From positions 1-9,348 of the forward strand of contig CALGAA010000033.1 of assembly GCA_937952445.1 (NCBI GenBank): DNA of 9,348 nt, given 5' to 3'. Position numbers and translations under genes: made by a program. Below, in pieces: positions 1 through 7,865 of this stretch. The stretch's first letter is position 1; each line of letters opens with the position of its first letter. A model generated the notes under the pieces. The model ran no database searches, had not been told where the DNA came from, and worked only from the letters and a program-made list of their open reading frames with translations. This DNA is from an uncultured Bacteroidota bacterium. Its GTDB lineage: Bacteria; Bacteroidota; Bacteroidia; Chitinophagales; Saprospiraceae.

Positions 1-2
1 AT

Positions 3-1451
3 TACAATTTTCCCGAAAAATAGTACTTCCAGGAAGCCGTGCGCACCGATGAATCAGTCCGATTTGGCCGGGATCGAAAATGGGGTACCTTTCCTTCCGC
101 CTCGGTGGCCTGGAGATTGTCGGAAGAAGAATTTATGCAAGGAATCAGTTTCCTGGATGAATTCAAAATCCGGTTTGAGACCGGAATCACCGGAAACCAG
201 GGAAATACCAGTTGGTTCGGCCCGCTCAACCCCTCAGCGACCCCCTGGGGGAAAGGGTTTAGACAAGGCAGGTATTCCAATCCGGAACTGCAGTGGGAGG
301 AAACCCACACCAACAACCTTGGTTTTAACCTGAATGTTTTCAACAACCGGATCCAGCTTGAAGGGGATTTTTACATCAAAAACACTGATAATCTAATTCT
401 GGATGCTCCTCTGCCCATTTTCCTGGGCACCAACGGAACAGGAGCGATCAATCCTCCTCCGATCAATGTGGGGGCTTTGGAAAACCGGGGAATGTCGTTC
501 TCCGTACAGACCATTAATGTAGATCGCGGGAATTTCATCTGGAGCATGAATGCGAATTTCTCCATGGTCCGCACAAAACTAACCGAAATTTATTCGGGAG
601 CTGACTTTATCCCACCCCGGGTACCGTGGTACATTGGAGATACAGGGTCGGGGAACAACTGGGAACAACGATCCGCTGTAGGCAAAGCCCCCTGGCTTTT
701 CAGAGGATATCTGTTCGATGGACTGTTCCAGTCGGTAGAAGATGCCCAAAACAGTCCTGTTCCTGCTGACAACAATGGCAACCGGTTGGCGATAAGCGAA
801 GACAACGTATGGGTCGGGGATATAAAGTTTAAAGATCTGAATGGAGATGGGATCATCAACGAACAGGATAAGACGGATATCGGAAATCCCTGGCCAAAAG
901 GAACGTACGGGCTGACCAATTCTTTTTCATACAAAGGATTTGATCTGTCGGTCCTGCTTATTGGGGTTTATGGCAACGATGTGTACAATCTGATCCGGTT
1001 CGATAACACCAATCCCAATAACATTAATCTGGGCCGGAATTTGATGGAGGAGACCTTCAAATATGCCCGACTGCAGGGCGAAGGAGAAGGTGTCACTCTG
1101 GCCAACCCGGAAACGTATATACCCCGGATTTCACCCAACAGTACCAACGGGAACCGATTGCGCTTTACGGATCAATTTGTGGAAAAAGGGACATACTTGC
1201 GGGTGAAAAATATCCAACTGTCGTACAGCCTGCCCAGGCGGATTTTAAGTACACAAAACGTATTGCGGGGTGCCCGGTTGACCGTTGGTGCTCAAAACAT
1301 ATACACATTTACCAATTATTCAGGTTACGACCCCGAAGTAGGAGCATATGTGGGCAACAATGCCGCCTCGGACAACGCACCCATTGGGCTGGACTACGGA
1401 CGATATCCGTTAACTCCCGTGTATACTTTTAGTGTGGAAGTAGACTTTTAA
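3..1451 (+). CDS. SusC-like TonB-dependent outer-membrane transporter, C-terminal barrel portion, interrupted by an in-frame TAG
   Basis: This is the C-terminal part, about 480 codons, of a SusC/RagA-type transporter that normally has around 1000 residues. It imports oligosaccharides across the outer membrane using TonB energy, under a SusD lid. The signal peptide, carboxypeptidase-like domain and plug lie to the left of the window. Visible family signatures are the strand motif VRTDESVRFG followed by KWGTFPSASVAWRLSEE, the FKDLNGDGIINEQDKTDIGNP turn, and a terminal beta-strand ending in VEVDF with C-terminal Phe, as expected for a BAM-recognised barrel. The frame reads YNFPEK, then TAG at 21-23, then YFQEAVRTD. 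The GTG at 39 falls inside a conserved strand and is not a believable start. Whether the stop is a real nonsense mutation or a sequence error cannot be decided here. It is the first gene of the PUL transcript, and SusD follows after 7 bp. Confidence 0.9.
21..23 (+). other. In-frame TAG inside the SusC reading frame
   Basis: Reading frame 3 gives Y-N-F-P-E-K, stop, Y-F-Q-E-A-V-R-T-D. SusC proteins typically have K-Y followed by five residues and then [VI]-R-x-D at this strand. The spacing here matches exactly if the stop replaces that aromatic residue, so a single TAT or TAC to TAG substitution explains it without any frame change. The codons on both sides look like normal SusC, so the frame itself is intact. 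The site lies close to the window edge, so a low-quality contig end is also possible. Confidence 0.8.
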
Positions 1452-1458
1452 ATATAAA

Positions 1459-3183
1459 ATGATGACCGAGATGAAAAATCGATCTTTTATAATAACGGCT
1501 TTATTGAGTGTGGTTTTTGTTTGGGGCTGCAGCGAAGACTTCATCGAGCGACCTCCGGATGACACCATAGTGGATGCCAATTTCTGGAAAACACCCGATC
1601 AGATTCTGGCGGGAACCGCACCTTTGTACAACATCGCCTGGTTTGACTACAACGACAAGGCTTCCCATGGTTTGGGCGACGGTCGGGGTGGAATGTTGAG
1701 CGCCAATTACTCTTATCAACTGGAAAACATAGAATTCCGTACGACGGCGCTGACCGCAGAGAACAGTGCATCCTGGAGCGCATTTTTCAAGGTAGTGGCG
1801 CACGCGAATATGACCATGCGAAATATCCAACAATACGCCGATCCTTCTATTCCCGTGGAGCGGGTGAATGCTGCGATTGCAGAAGCCAGATTCATGCGCG
1901 GAGTCGCCTACATGTTTCTCGTGATGAACTGGGGCGCAGTGCCGATCATCACGGACAACGTAAAATCCAGCGAGAGCCCCAGGGAGATCAGGCGAAATAC
2001 GGTCGAAAGCATTTGGAAATTTATTACAAATGACCTGAGTTACGCCGTCACACACTTGCCAGACACTCCACTGGAGCCTGGGCGATTGACTTCGTGGTCG
2101 GCCAAAGGGATGTTGTCCAAAGTCTATCTGACCCGGGCAGGTGTCGGTGCTTCTCCGGGCGCAAAGAACCAGCTGTATCTGGACAGCGCGCGGATTTTGG
2201 CGCAGGACGTCATTGAGAACAGCGGGGCCACGCTCATGGAGAATTACGCCGATTTATTTAAAACCGCCAACAACAACAATCCCGAGACATTATTTGCCCT
2301 GCAATGGACCTACGATGGGTCGGATTGGGGTTCCCAAAACAGTGTTCAGGCCTACCTGGCTTTTAGTTCGGCCATCACTGGCTTTTCAGATGGCTGGGGA
2401 GGTGACCTCGGCGCTTCTATGTACATCCTGGATTTGTACGAGGGTCTTGTCGAGAATGGTTCTACACCGGACCAGCGTCTTAAGGCCAGTTTTATGATGC
2501 CTGCAGATCACTATTCGTATATCCATCAACAAGTGCTCGATGCCAATGGAAATCCGAAAGTTCAGGAACTGATCGTTCCGGTAGGAGGGAGCGGGTACAA
2601 CAATAGAGCGTGGGTGAAAAAGTACGTGGTGGGCCGGCCGGAGGATAACGGTGGCCGGGTAGCCCAACAGCGCACAGAAATTCAAACCTATATGCTCCGA
2701 TTGGCGGATGTATATTTGATATATGCGGAAGCGATCCTGGGAAATCAGGAATCTACTGCAGACCCTCAGGCGTTAACCTATTTCAACAGGGTACGACAAC
2801 GCGCGGGGCTGCAACCCAAAATGCAAATTACATTTATGGATATTCTCGAAGAGCGGATGGTGGAATTTGCTATGGAAGGCCAATCCTGGTATGATTTTGT
2901 CCGGTTGCATTACTACAATCCCGAATTAGCTTACGAGTTGTTATCCACCCAAAACAGGGGTTTTGTTCGAATTACGCCCACCTTGTATGCACAGCGGCAA
3001 ATCGATGGCGAAACCAAGGAGGTAGCCATTTCCTGGAAGGTGGAAGATGAACCCGACTATACCGGCCCCAAAAACTACAACGTCAACTCCGGAAATTTTC
3101 GATTACCCATTCCGGAGATTGAAATTTCAAACTATCCCAATCTCAAAGAGGAGCCTGTGGATTACGATTTTAATCAAGGTTGA
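1459..3183 (+). CDS. SusD/RagB-like starch-binding outer-membrane lipoprotein
   Basis: This is a 574-residue SusD homologue that caps the SusC pore and binds glycan chains at the cell surface. The N-terminus is a lipoprotein signal peptide ending in VWGC, with lipidation expected at Cys24. The true start could be Met1 or Met5 (position 1471); starting at Met5 gives a compact MKNRS... signal peptide, and neither start has a strong ribosome binding site. The N-terminal SusD-like region contains NFWKTPDQI and EARFMRGVAYMF (from residue 142) with NWGAVPII after it. The C-terminal SusD_RagB region shows RLADVYLIYAEA (414-425), YFNRVRQRAGL (441-451), LEERMVEFAMEGQSWYDFVRL (463-483) and RLPIPEIEISNYPNL near the end. 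Length and motif order are normal for the family. The sugar specificity of SusD proteins cannot be read from sequence alone; context points to the GH5 substrate. Confidence 0.96.
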   Translation: MMTEMKNRSFIITALLSVVFVWGCSEDFIERPPDDTIVDANFWKTPDQILAGTAPLYNIAWFDYNDKASHGLGDGRGGMLSANYSYQLENIEFRTTALTAENSASWSAFFKVVAHANMTMRNIQQYADPSIPVERVNAAIAEARFMRGVAYMFLVMNWGAVPIITDNVKSSESPREIRRNTVESIWKFITNDLSYAVTHLPDTPLEPGRLTSWSAKGMLSKVYLTRAGVGASPGAKNQLYLDSARILAQDVIENSGATLMENYADLFKTANNNNPETLFALQWTYDGSDWGSQNSVQAYLAFSSAITGFSDGWGGDLGASMYILDLYEGLVENGSTPDQRLKASFMMPADHYSYIHQQVLDANGNPKVQELIVPVGGSGYNNRAWVKKYVVGRPEDNGGRVAQQRTEIQTYMLRLADVYLIYAEAILGNQESTADPQALTYFNRVRQRAGLQPKMQITFMDILEERMVEFAMEGQSWYDFVRLHYYNPELAYELLSTQNRGFVRITPTLYAQRQIDGETKEVAISWKVEDEPDYTGPKNYNVNSGNFRLPIPEIEISNYPNLKEEPVDYDFNQG

Positions 3184-3195
3184 AAAATTTAGATT

Positions 3196-4287
3196 ATGGC
3201 ATTTACAACATTCATAAATCTCAGGCATTTTACGACGATCATTATGCTGATTTTGGCAATGGTCGGAATTGCGGCGCTATCTTCCTGCGAAGAAGAGGAT
3301 ATGGGTGCACCACCCATTATTGAACGGGTGCGTATTATCCCCAAAGATTCAACGACCAATAGCGGGGCCCGGTACGAGTATTACGCCATCATGGGCCAAA
3401 ACCTGGGAACGACTCAAAAGGTTTATTTCAGTGGCGTAGAAGCAGCAGTTAACGCCACGATGGTCCGTGATGACAACATCATCATAAGCATCCCCGGGGG
3501 CGCTCCCTTCCCCGGCCCCAATACCCTCAGTACGGTCCGTGTGGTCACCTTGTACGGGGAGGCACAACTGGAGTTTGAAATCGAACAACCTGTAGCCGAC
3601 ATTCAAACATTCTCACCGGCCGTAGCTGTGGCAGGAGATAGGGTGGTGATCACCGGGGCGTATTTTAAAGGACTCGAAAAAGTGAGTTTTGTGGATGCCG
3701 TGACCGATGTAGCCACCGATGCCGAAATACTTTCCTACGTCGTCGATGAAACCTCCGGTGTGGAAGTTATAACGGTCGTCGTTCCTGAGGGCATCGGAGT
3801 GTCTTACATCGCTGTGACAACACCGTCCGGAGTGGGATATTCCCGCAACACCTTTGGCTTCAACTATTCGGTCTTTACAGATGGGGTGCCCGATGGATGG
3901 AATAAAGCCGGATGGTCGGGCATGACAGAATGGGACAATCAAGAACCCGTCAAGAGTGGAAATTTTTCAGCAAAGCATTCGTATACCGGTGGATGGGGAG
4001 GATTTCAGATTACCCATGATGGGTTTTCACTGGAGCCTTATTCCATCCTCAAGGTATCCATTTTTGGGGGACCCAATACGGAAGGTAAATTGGTTCAGAT
4101 CTACATTACAGAGACCCCCGGCGGGCCTTCGACTCCTTATGAATTGGTGGTCCACGAAGGGCTCTGGACTGATTATGAAATTCCACTTTCTGCCATCGGA
4201 AATCCGTCTCAGGTAAGTGAACTGGTGATCCAGGATAAGGGTGGAGCACCGTACATCATTTACGTGGATGATTTGGGCTTTATATGA
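3196..4287 (+). CDS. Surface glycan-binding lipoprotein with two IPT/TIG domains and a C-terminal beta-sandwich module
   Basis: This 363-residue protein sits where SusE/SusF or SGBP proteins sit in PULs, 12 bp after susD. A long signal peptide (MAFTTF... to LSSC) places lipidation at Cys31. Cys is followed by Glu-Glu-Glu-Asp, like the acidic lipoprotein export signal that sends Bacteroidota lipoproteins to the cell surface. Two IPT/TIG immunoglobulin-like spacers follow, at roughly residues 40-132 and 133-226 (the second with FSPAVAVAGDRVVITGAYF). The last module (about 229-363) is rich in aromatic and Gly residues (W235, GWSGM, GGWGGFQ), has WTDYEIPLSAIGNPSQVSEL and ends YIIYVDDLGFI. By family precedent the C-terminal module would be the ligand binder and the IPT domains would lift it off the membrane. 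That binding role is inference. The module is homologous to the end of the next gene. Confidence 0.88.
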   Translation: MAFTTFINLRHFTTIIMLILAMVGIAALSSCEEEDMGAPPIIERVRIIPKDSTTNSGARYEYYAIMGQNLGTTQKVYFSGVEAAVNATMVRDDNIIISIPGGAPFPGPNTLSTVRVVTLYGEAQLEFEIEQPVADIQTFSPAVAVAGDRVVITGAYFKGLEKVSFVDAVTDVATDAEILSYVVDETSGVEVITVVVPEGIGVSYIAVTTPSGVGYSRNTFGFNYSVFTDGVPDGWNKAGWSGMTEWDNQEPVKSGNFSAKHSYTGGWGGFQITHDGFSLEPYSILKVSIFGGPNTEGKLVQIYITETPGGPSTPYELVVHEGLWTDYEIPLSAIGNPSQVSELVIQDKGGAPYIIYVDDLGFI

Positions 4288-4325
4288 CAGGATGAATTTG
4301 AAAGAAACTGATAAAAATAGGTAAA

Positions 4326-5597
4326 ATGAATAGGTATTACCCCCATATAGGATTTTATTTACTGGCCTTCATGACTGTACTGATCCTGGCTTGTGAAGAC
4401 GACGATGAACCGGTTACATATCTAAAACCGGTGATTATGGAGGTGTCACCGGGAGAGGGGTTACAGGGAGATCAGGTCAGGTTATCCGGACAGGATTTGG
4501 GACAGGTCGTAGGGGTTCGGTTTGGATCGATCGAAGTGACAGGGTTTCAACAGGCAGACGATGAAATTACCCTCACGGTCCCCAATGGTCTGGAAGAAGG
4601 TGAAACGACCATTACGGTATATTATGCGGGAGCTGTGTCCAATAATCTGGGGCCCTCGGCGAGCATTCCATTCAAGGTATTGTACGAGCCCGTATTGACC
4701 GAAGTGTCACCTGCCCAGGCCAAACCCACATACGGTATTACCTTGTCGGGAAATTACCTGAAAGCGGCATTTTCGTTGAAATTTGATAGTATCGTTACGC
4801 CCTTTGATGCCACGCAGACCAGCATCACTGCGATTGTCCCTGATATGGCACCCGGTATGATAGAAATCAGCGTGGGGACACCAGGAGGGGTAACCTCTGT
4901 TCCGTTTGAAGTGTTGCCCAAAACACCCGAAATACATCGATTTGAACCAGAGGCAGGTGGTCGGCCCGGTGAGCAGGTGACCATTTATGGAGCCTTTTTC
5001 ATCGATGTCGTTTCGGTTCATATCGGATCCACCGAGGTCGGGGAATATGAGGTAGTGAGTGAGTCTGAACTCGTCATCACCATCCCGGAAGGGGTGTCCA
5101 GAAATAAGGTGACCATTCAAACTGCGATCGGAGAGGTGACCAGCGAAAATGACCTCAATGTGGTTGAAATTCCTTACGTGTTGTTTGGAGAAAGTCTCCA
5201 TGCTGATATGCAAAATTGGGGTTGGGGAGGAACCGATGATTTCAATAACACGGAGGTGGCCAGAGAAGGGTCTGTATCCTACGCCCGTACCTATACGGAA
5301 GCCTGGAGTGGGATCCAGCTCCATCACGGCTCGTTGAACCTGTCTCCTTATTCAGCTATCGAGATTTCGGTGTACGGTGGTCCGGGAACGACTGGAAAGG
5401 TTATCAATCTCAATATCAACTGGGGGGCTGCTTTTGAGATCACCCTGACGGAAGGAGAATGGACAGATTATACGGTACCTTTGGCTGATCTGGGGAATCC
5501 AGCCTTGTTAAGTGAACTTATTGTGCAGGAAAATGGGTCTACCAATCCCCAGGTTCCTTTCACGGTTTATTTGGATAATATCAAATTTATCGAGTAA
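4326..5597 (+). CDS. Surface glycan-binding lipoprotein with three IPT/TIG domains and a C-terminal beta-sandwich module
   Basis: This 423-residue lipoprotein is a longer paralogue of the gene before it, 38 bp downstream. The signal peptide ends in ILAC with lipidation at Cys23, followed by Glu-Asp-Asp-Asp-Glu, consistent with surface export. Three IPT/TIG repeats are visible: about residues 34-118 (PVIMEVSPGEGLQGDQVRLS), 120-198 (PVLTEVSPAQAKPTYGITLS) and 200-281 (PEIHRFEPEAGGRPGEQVTI). The C-terminal module (about 282-423) carries WGWGGTDDF, SGIQLHHGSLNLSPYSAIEI, WTDYTVPLADLGNPALLSEL and the end VYLDNIKFIE. It aligns over its whole length with the module of the upstream protein. It most likely binds the same polysaccharide but reaches further from the membrane because of the extra IPT domain. 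That role is inferred from SGBP precedents, and the ligand is unknown. Confidence 0.88.
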   Translation: MNRYYPHIGFYLLAFMTVLILACEDDDEPVTYLKPVIMEVSPGEGLQGDQVRLSGQDLGQVVGVRFGSIEVTGFQQADDEITLTVPNGLEEGETTITVYYAGAVSNNLGPSASIPFKVLYEPVLTEVSPAQAKPTYGITLSGNYLKAAFSLKFDSIVTPFDATQTSITAIVPDMAPGMIEISVGTPGGVTSVPFEVLPKTPEIHRFEPEAGGRPGEQVTIYGAFFIDVVSVHIGSTEVGEYEVVSESELVITIPEGVSRNKVTIQTAIGEVTSENDLNVVEIPYVLFGESLHADMQNWGWGGTDDFNNTEVAREGSVSYARTYTEAWSGIQLHHGSLNLSPYSAIEISVYGGPGTTGKVINLNINWGAAFEITLTEGEWTDYTVPLADLGNPALLSELIVQENGSTNPQVPFTVYLDNIKFIE

Positions 5598-5653
5598 ATT
5601 CATACCGCATCACGAACTTTTGTAATTGCCCGCGATAAGTTAAAAATTGCCAC

Positions 5654-7588
5654 ATGCCAAAATTCTATATCGTTTTACTCCTATCAGTTTGGGTATGGTG
5701 GAATATACCCCCCACCGCATCGGGCCAGGATATCCCTTTTCATCGGGGGGTAAACCTGACCAACTGGTTTCAGGCCCGAAGCCCGGGTGCTATTCAATTT
5801 GGGAAATACGGGAAGAAGGATTTTGAAAACATTAAGTCCCTGGGCTGCGATGTGATCCGTCTTCCGATCAATTTGCATTCGATGACGCTGGGTGCGCCGG
5901 AATACAAACCCGATCCGTTGTTTCTGACCTTTCTGGATTCGGCGGTGGCGTGGGCGGAAGACCTGGAACTGCATCTGATTATCGATAATCATTCCTTTGA
6001 TCCGGCTGTCAATACGGATCCTGCTGTGGAGCTCATTTTAGTGAAGGTATGGAGCCATATGGCGCAATATTACAAGGATAAATACGAAAACCTGTACTAC
6101 GAGGTGTTGAACGAGCCCCACGGAATCGATGATGCAGTCTGGGGAGAAATTCAGCGAAAAGCGATTGCAGCCATTCGGGCTCACGATACGGAACATACCA
6201 TCATTGTGGGCGGTGCCGGGTGGAACAGTTACCACAATCTGGAATTTATCCCGGAGTATGAAGACGACAATCTGATCTACACTTTTCACTTTTACGATCC
6301 TTTTCTGTTCACCCATCAGGGTGCCACCTGGAATACCCCTTCCATGGACGAACTGCGGAATATTCCATTTCCATACGAGGCTGGAGCAATGCCGCCGTTG
6401 CATTCGAAATACAATGGGACCTGGATCCAGAATATATATGATAATTATGAGCAGGATGGTACGGTGGCTAAGGTGAAGGAACTGATCGATATTGCGGTAG
6501 CTTTCCGTGAAGAGCGTAAGGTTCCTATTTTTTGCGGGGAATTTGGTGTATATGATATCAACAGCGATCCGGAAGACCGCGTGTATTGGTATAAAGTGGT
6601 CCGGGAGTACCTGGAAGAAAATGAAATTCCCTGGACGATGTGGGATTATCACGGAGGATTCGGCGTGTTTCGAAAGGGCGAACAAGGTCTGTTTGACCAT
6701 AATCTCAATACCGAATTACTCGAAAGTCTGGATTTGAATGTACCAGAGCAGACCCCTTATCAGAAAAAACCGGAAACGACCGGCTTTCATTTGTACGACG
6801 ATTTTTTACATCCTGGACTGGAAGAATCGAGCTACGGATCGGGCGAAATTCACTACTACGACCGGGATGCACCCAATTACGGACAGCATGCCATCCGTTG
6901 GCAGGGACCGGATCAATACAACATCATTGGTTTCGCCTTCAGACCCGTGAAAGATTTGACCCAACTCGTTGATGAGGGGTATTTTTTGAATTTTTTTGTT
7001 CGATCGACCGCTTCCGATCTCCGATTTGATGTTCGTTTTCTGGATACAGATACTGGAGACACGGATCACGCCTGGCGACGTCGAAATGCCATAGAGCTCA
7101 ATCCGGAAGATTCACAGACCTGGCATAAGGTCACCATTCCACTTGCTGATTTTGCCGAACAGGGTGCATGGGAGGATGGGGTATGGTATGATCCGGTGGG
7201 CGCATTTCAGTGGGAAAATGTAGACCGATTTGAATTTTCAACCGAATACCGGGATTTTGCCGGGGATACCATATGGATCGACCAGGTGATTATTACGAAT
7301 CGGGACACGGCTCAGATTACTACTTCGTCACTTTTACCCCGGGAGAAGTCCCGGGAAATTACAGCCTTTCCCAATCCGTGCAATGACACCTTGTTTGTGG
7401 GACTGGATGGCTACCAAAATACGGTGCGAATCCGGATTTATGATAACCAGGGGCGATTGCAGTATGAGGGTAATCCGGAAAGCAATCAATTTCAAATCGA
7501 TACCCGGAACTGGACACCCGGATTGTATTACGTGACCGCACTCCACGAGACGGGCAATCGGGGAGCGAAGAAAATTATGAAACTATAA
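5654..7588 (+). CDS. Secreted GH5-family endoglucanase-like hydrolase with CBM-like module and T9SS C-terminal sorting domain
   Basis: A 644-residue extracellular enzyme expected to cleave beta-1,4-linked glucan, mannan or a related chain by a retaining mechanism. A signal peptide covers about residues 1-24 (TASG before QDIPF). The GH5 (beta/alpha)8 domain spans about 27-365, and the usual invariant residues are visible: R69, H113, N153 and acid/base E154 (in YYEVLNEPHG), H212 and Y214 (HFYDPF), nucleophile E296 (IFCGEFGVY) and W330. The segment YDPFLFTHQGATW recalls Thermotoga maritima Cel5A (GH5_25), from memory only; the subfamily is unconfirmed. A galactose-binding-like beta-sandwich, probably a CBM, follows at about 378-549. 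A Por-type sorting domain closes the protein (FPNP at 572-575, RIYDNQGRLQYEG, WTPGLYYVT, ending KKIMKL). This implies export by T9SS and release or surface anchoring. It is the last gene of the PUL transcript, 56 bp after the second IPT protein. Cellulase, xyloglucanase, lichenase and mannanase activities all remain possible. Confidence 0.93.
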   Translation: MPKFYIVLLLSVWVWWNIPPTASGQDIPFHRGVNLTNWFQARSPGAIQFGKYGKKDFENIKSLGCDVIRLPINLHSMTLGAPEYKPDPLFLTFLDSAVAWAEDLELHLIIDNHSFDPAVNTDPAVELILVKVWSHMAQYYKDKYENLYYEVLNEPHGIDDAVWGEIQRKAIAAIRAHDTEHTIIVGGAGWNSYHNLEFIPEYEDDNLIYTFHFYDPFLFTHQGATWNTPSMDELRNIPFPYEAGAMPPLHSKYNGTWIQNIYDNYEQDGTVAKVKELIDIAVAFREERKVPIFCGEFGVYDINSDPEDRVYWYKVVREYLEENEIPWTMWDYHGGFGVFRKGEQGLFDHNLNTELLESLDLNVPEQTPYQKKPETTGFHLYDDFLHPGLEESSYGSGEIHYYDRDAPNYGQHAIRWQGPDQYNIIGFAFRPVKDLTQLVDEGYFLNFFVRSTASDLRFDVRFLDTDTGDTDHAWRRRNAIELNPEDSQTWHKVTIPLADFAEQGAWEDGVWYDPVGAFQWENVDRFEFSTEYRDFAGDTIWIDQVIITNRDTAQITTSSLLPREKSREITAFPNPCNDTLFVGLDGYQNTVRIRIYDNQGRLQYEGNPESNQFQIDTRNWTPGLYYVTALHETGNRGAKKIMKL

Positions 7589-7865
7589 CACTCTCGTCCC
7601 CATATCCCATACGCTTTTAATGACACCCTGGTGATTTCTATTCATCGTCTACGTAAAGTTACCACATTTTCATTTTTGGATTTTTCAAAAGCCCAAAATT
7701 ACCGTAATAGATCTCGATCTGATTGACCACTTCCCCCATGTGGACGTTCCGGGGATGCGTTTACTATGTGTTTCGAACGACGGATCGACCTGGAATCATT
7801 CCATAAAGGAATAAAAATGTCATAGTGATCTTACGTGCAATAGATGTGATCATGATGATTTTGGT
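7589..7865. other. Intergenic region between convergent GH5 and DoxX-like genes
   Basis: These 277 bp lie between two genes that point at each other. I see no convincing intrinsic terminator with a T-tract on either strand. The notable items are the short palindrome CACCCTGGTG near 7625, a loose TTTTG/CAAAA pairing near 7674-7690, and the inverted pentamers at 7791-7812. On the - strand a 26-codon open frame runs from ATG at 7739 to TAA at 7659. It has no homologue I recognise and is not called as a gene. Confidence 0.6.
7791..7812. repeat. Alternating inverted pentamers GGAAT / ATTCC / GGAAT
   Basis: The sequence holds GGAAT (7792-7796), ATTCC (7798-7802) and GGAAT (7808-7812). The first pair forms the near-perfect palindrome TGGAATCATTCCA, and the second pair can form a 5-bp stem with the loop ATAAA. 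An A-tract rather than a T-tract follows on the + strand, so it does not look like a terminator for the GH5 transcript. On the - strand the T-tract comes before the stem, not after it. It could be a protein-binding palindrome or chance. Confidence 0.4.

Noticed and set aside
21..23. TAG read as a sense codon (recoding)
   Set aside because: None of the seven complete gene ends in the window uses TAG, which would fit recoding, but seven genes is too small a sample. No other gene contains an in-frame TAG, and I know of no such code in free-living Bacteroidota. Mutation or sequence error is simpler.
39..41. GTG at 39 as the start of a 470-residue protein
   Set aside because: It falls inside the conserved SusC strand A-V-R-T-D, and the same frame continues to the left with SusC-like sequence. 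There is no signal peptide or plug domain, so it is an internal codon.
2141..2497. + strand open frame of 118 codons inside susD in another frame
   Set aside because: It overlaps clearly conserved SusD sequence, is rich in Arg, Thr and Pro as expected from out-of-frame reading, and shows no domain.
4288..4325. Promoter in the gap between the two SGBP genes (TGAATTTG near 4294)
   Set aside because: It is one base off the TAnnTTTG consensus, with no -33 element and a gap of only 38 bp. Co-transcription is the simpler reading.
6038..6700. Long open frame of 220 codons on the - strand inside the GH5 gene
   Set aside because: It is fully antisense to a catalytic domain with intact motifs, and its translation has no recognisable domain or start signal. 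The same applies to the antisense frames at 1501-2055 and 4707-5327.
7625..7636. CACCCTGGTG palindrome after the GH5 gene as a terminator or operator
   Set aside because: The stem is only 4 bp with a 2-nt centre and no T-tract follows, so chance is sufficient.
7791..7812. Inverted repeat as a terminator for GH5 or DoxX
   Set aside because: The + strand has an A-tract after the stem, and the - strand has its T-tract before the stem. Neither orientation gives a stem followed by T residues.
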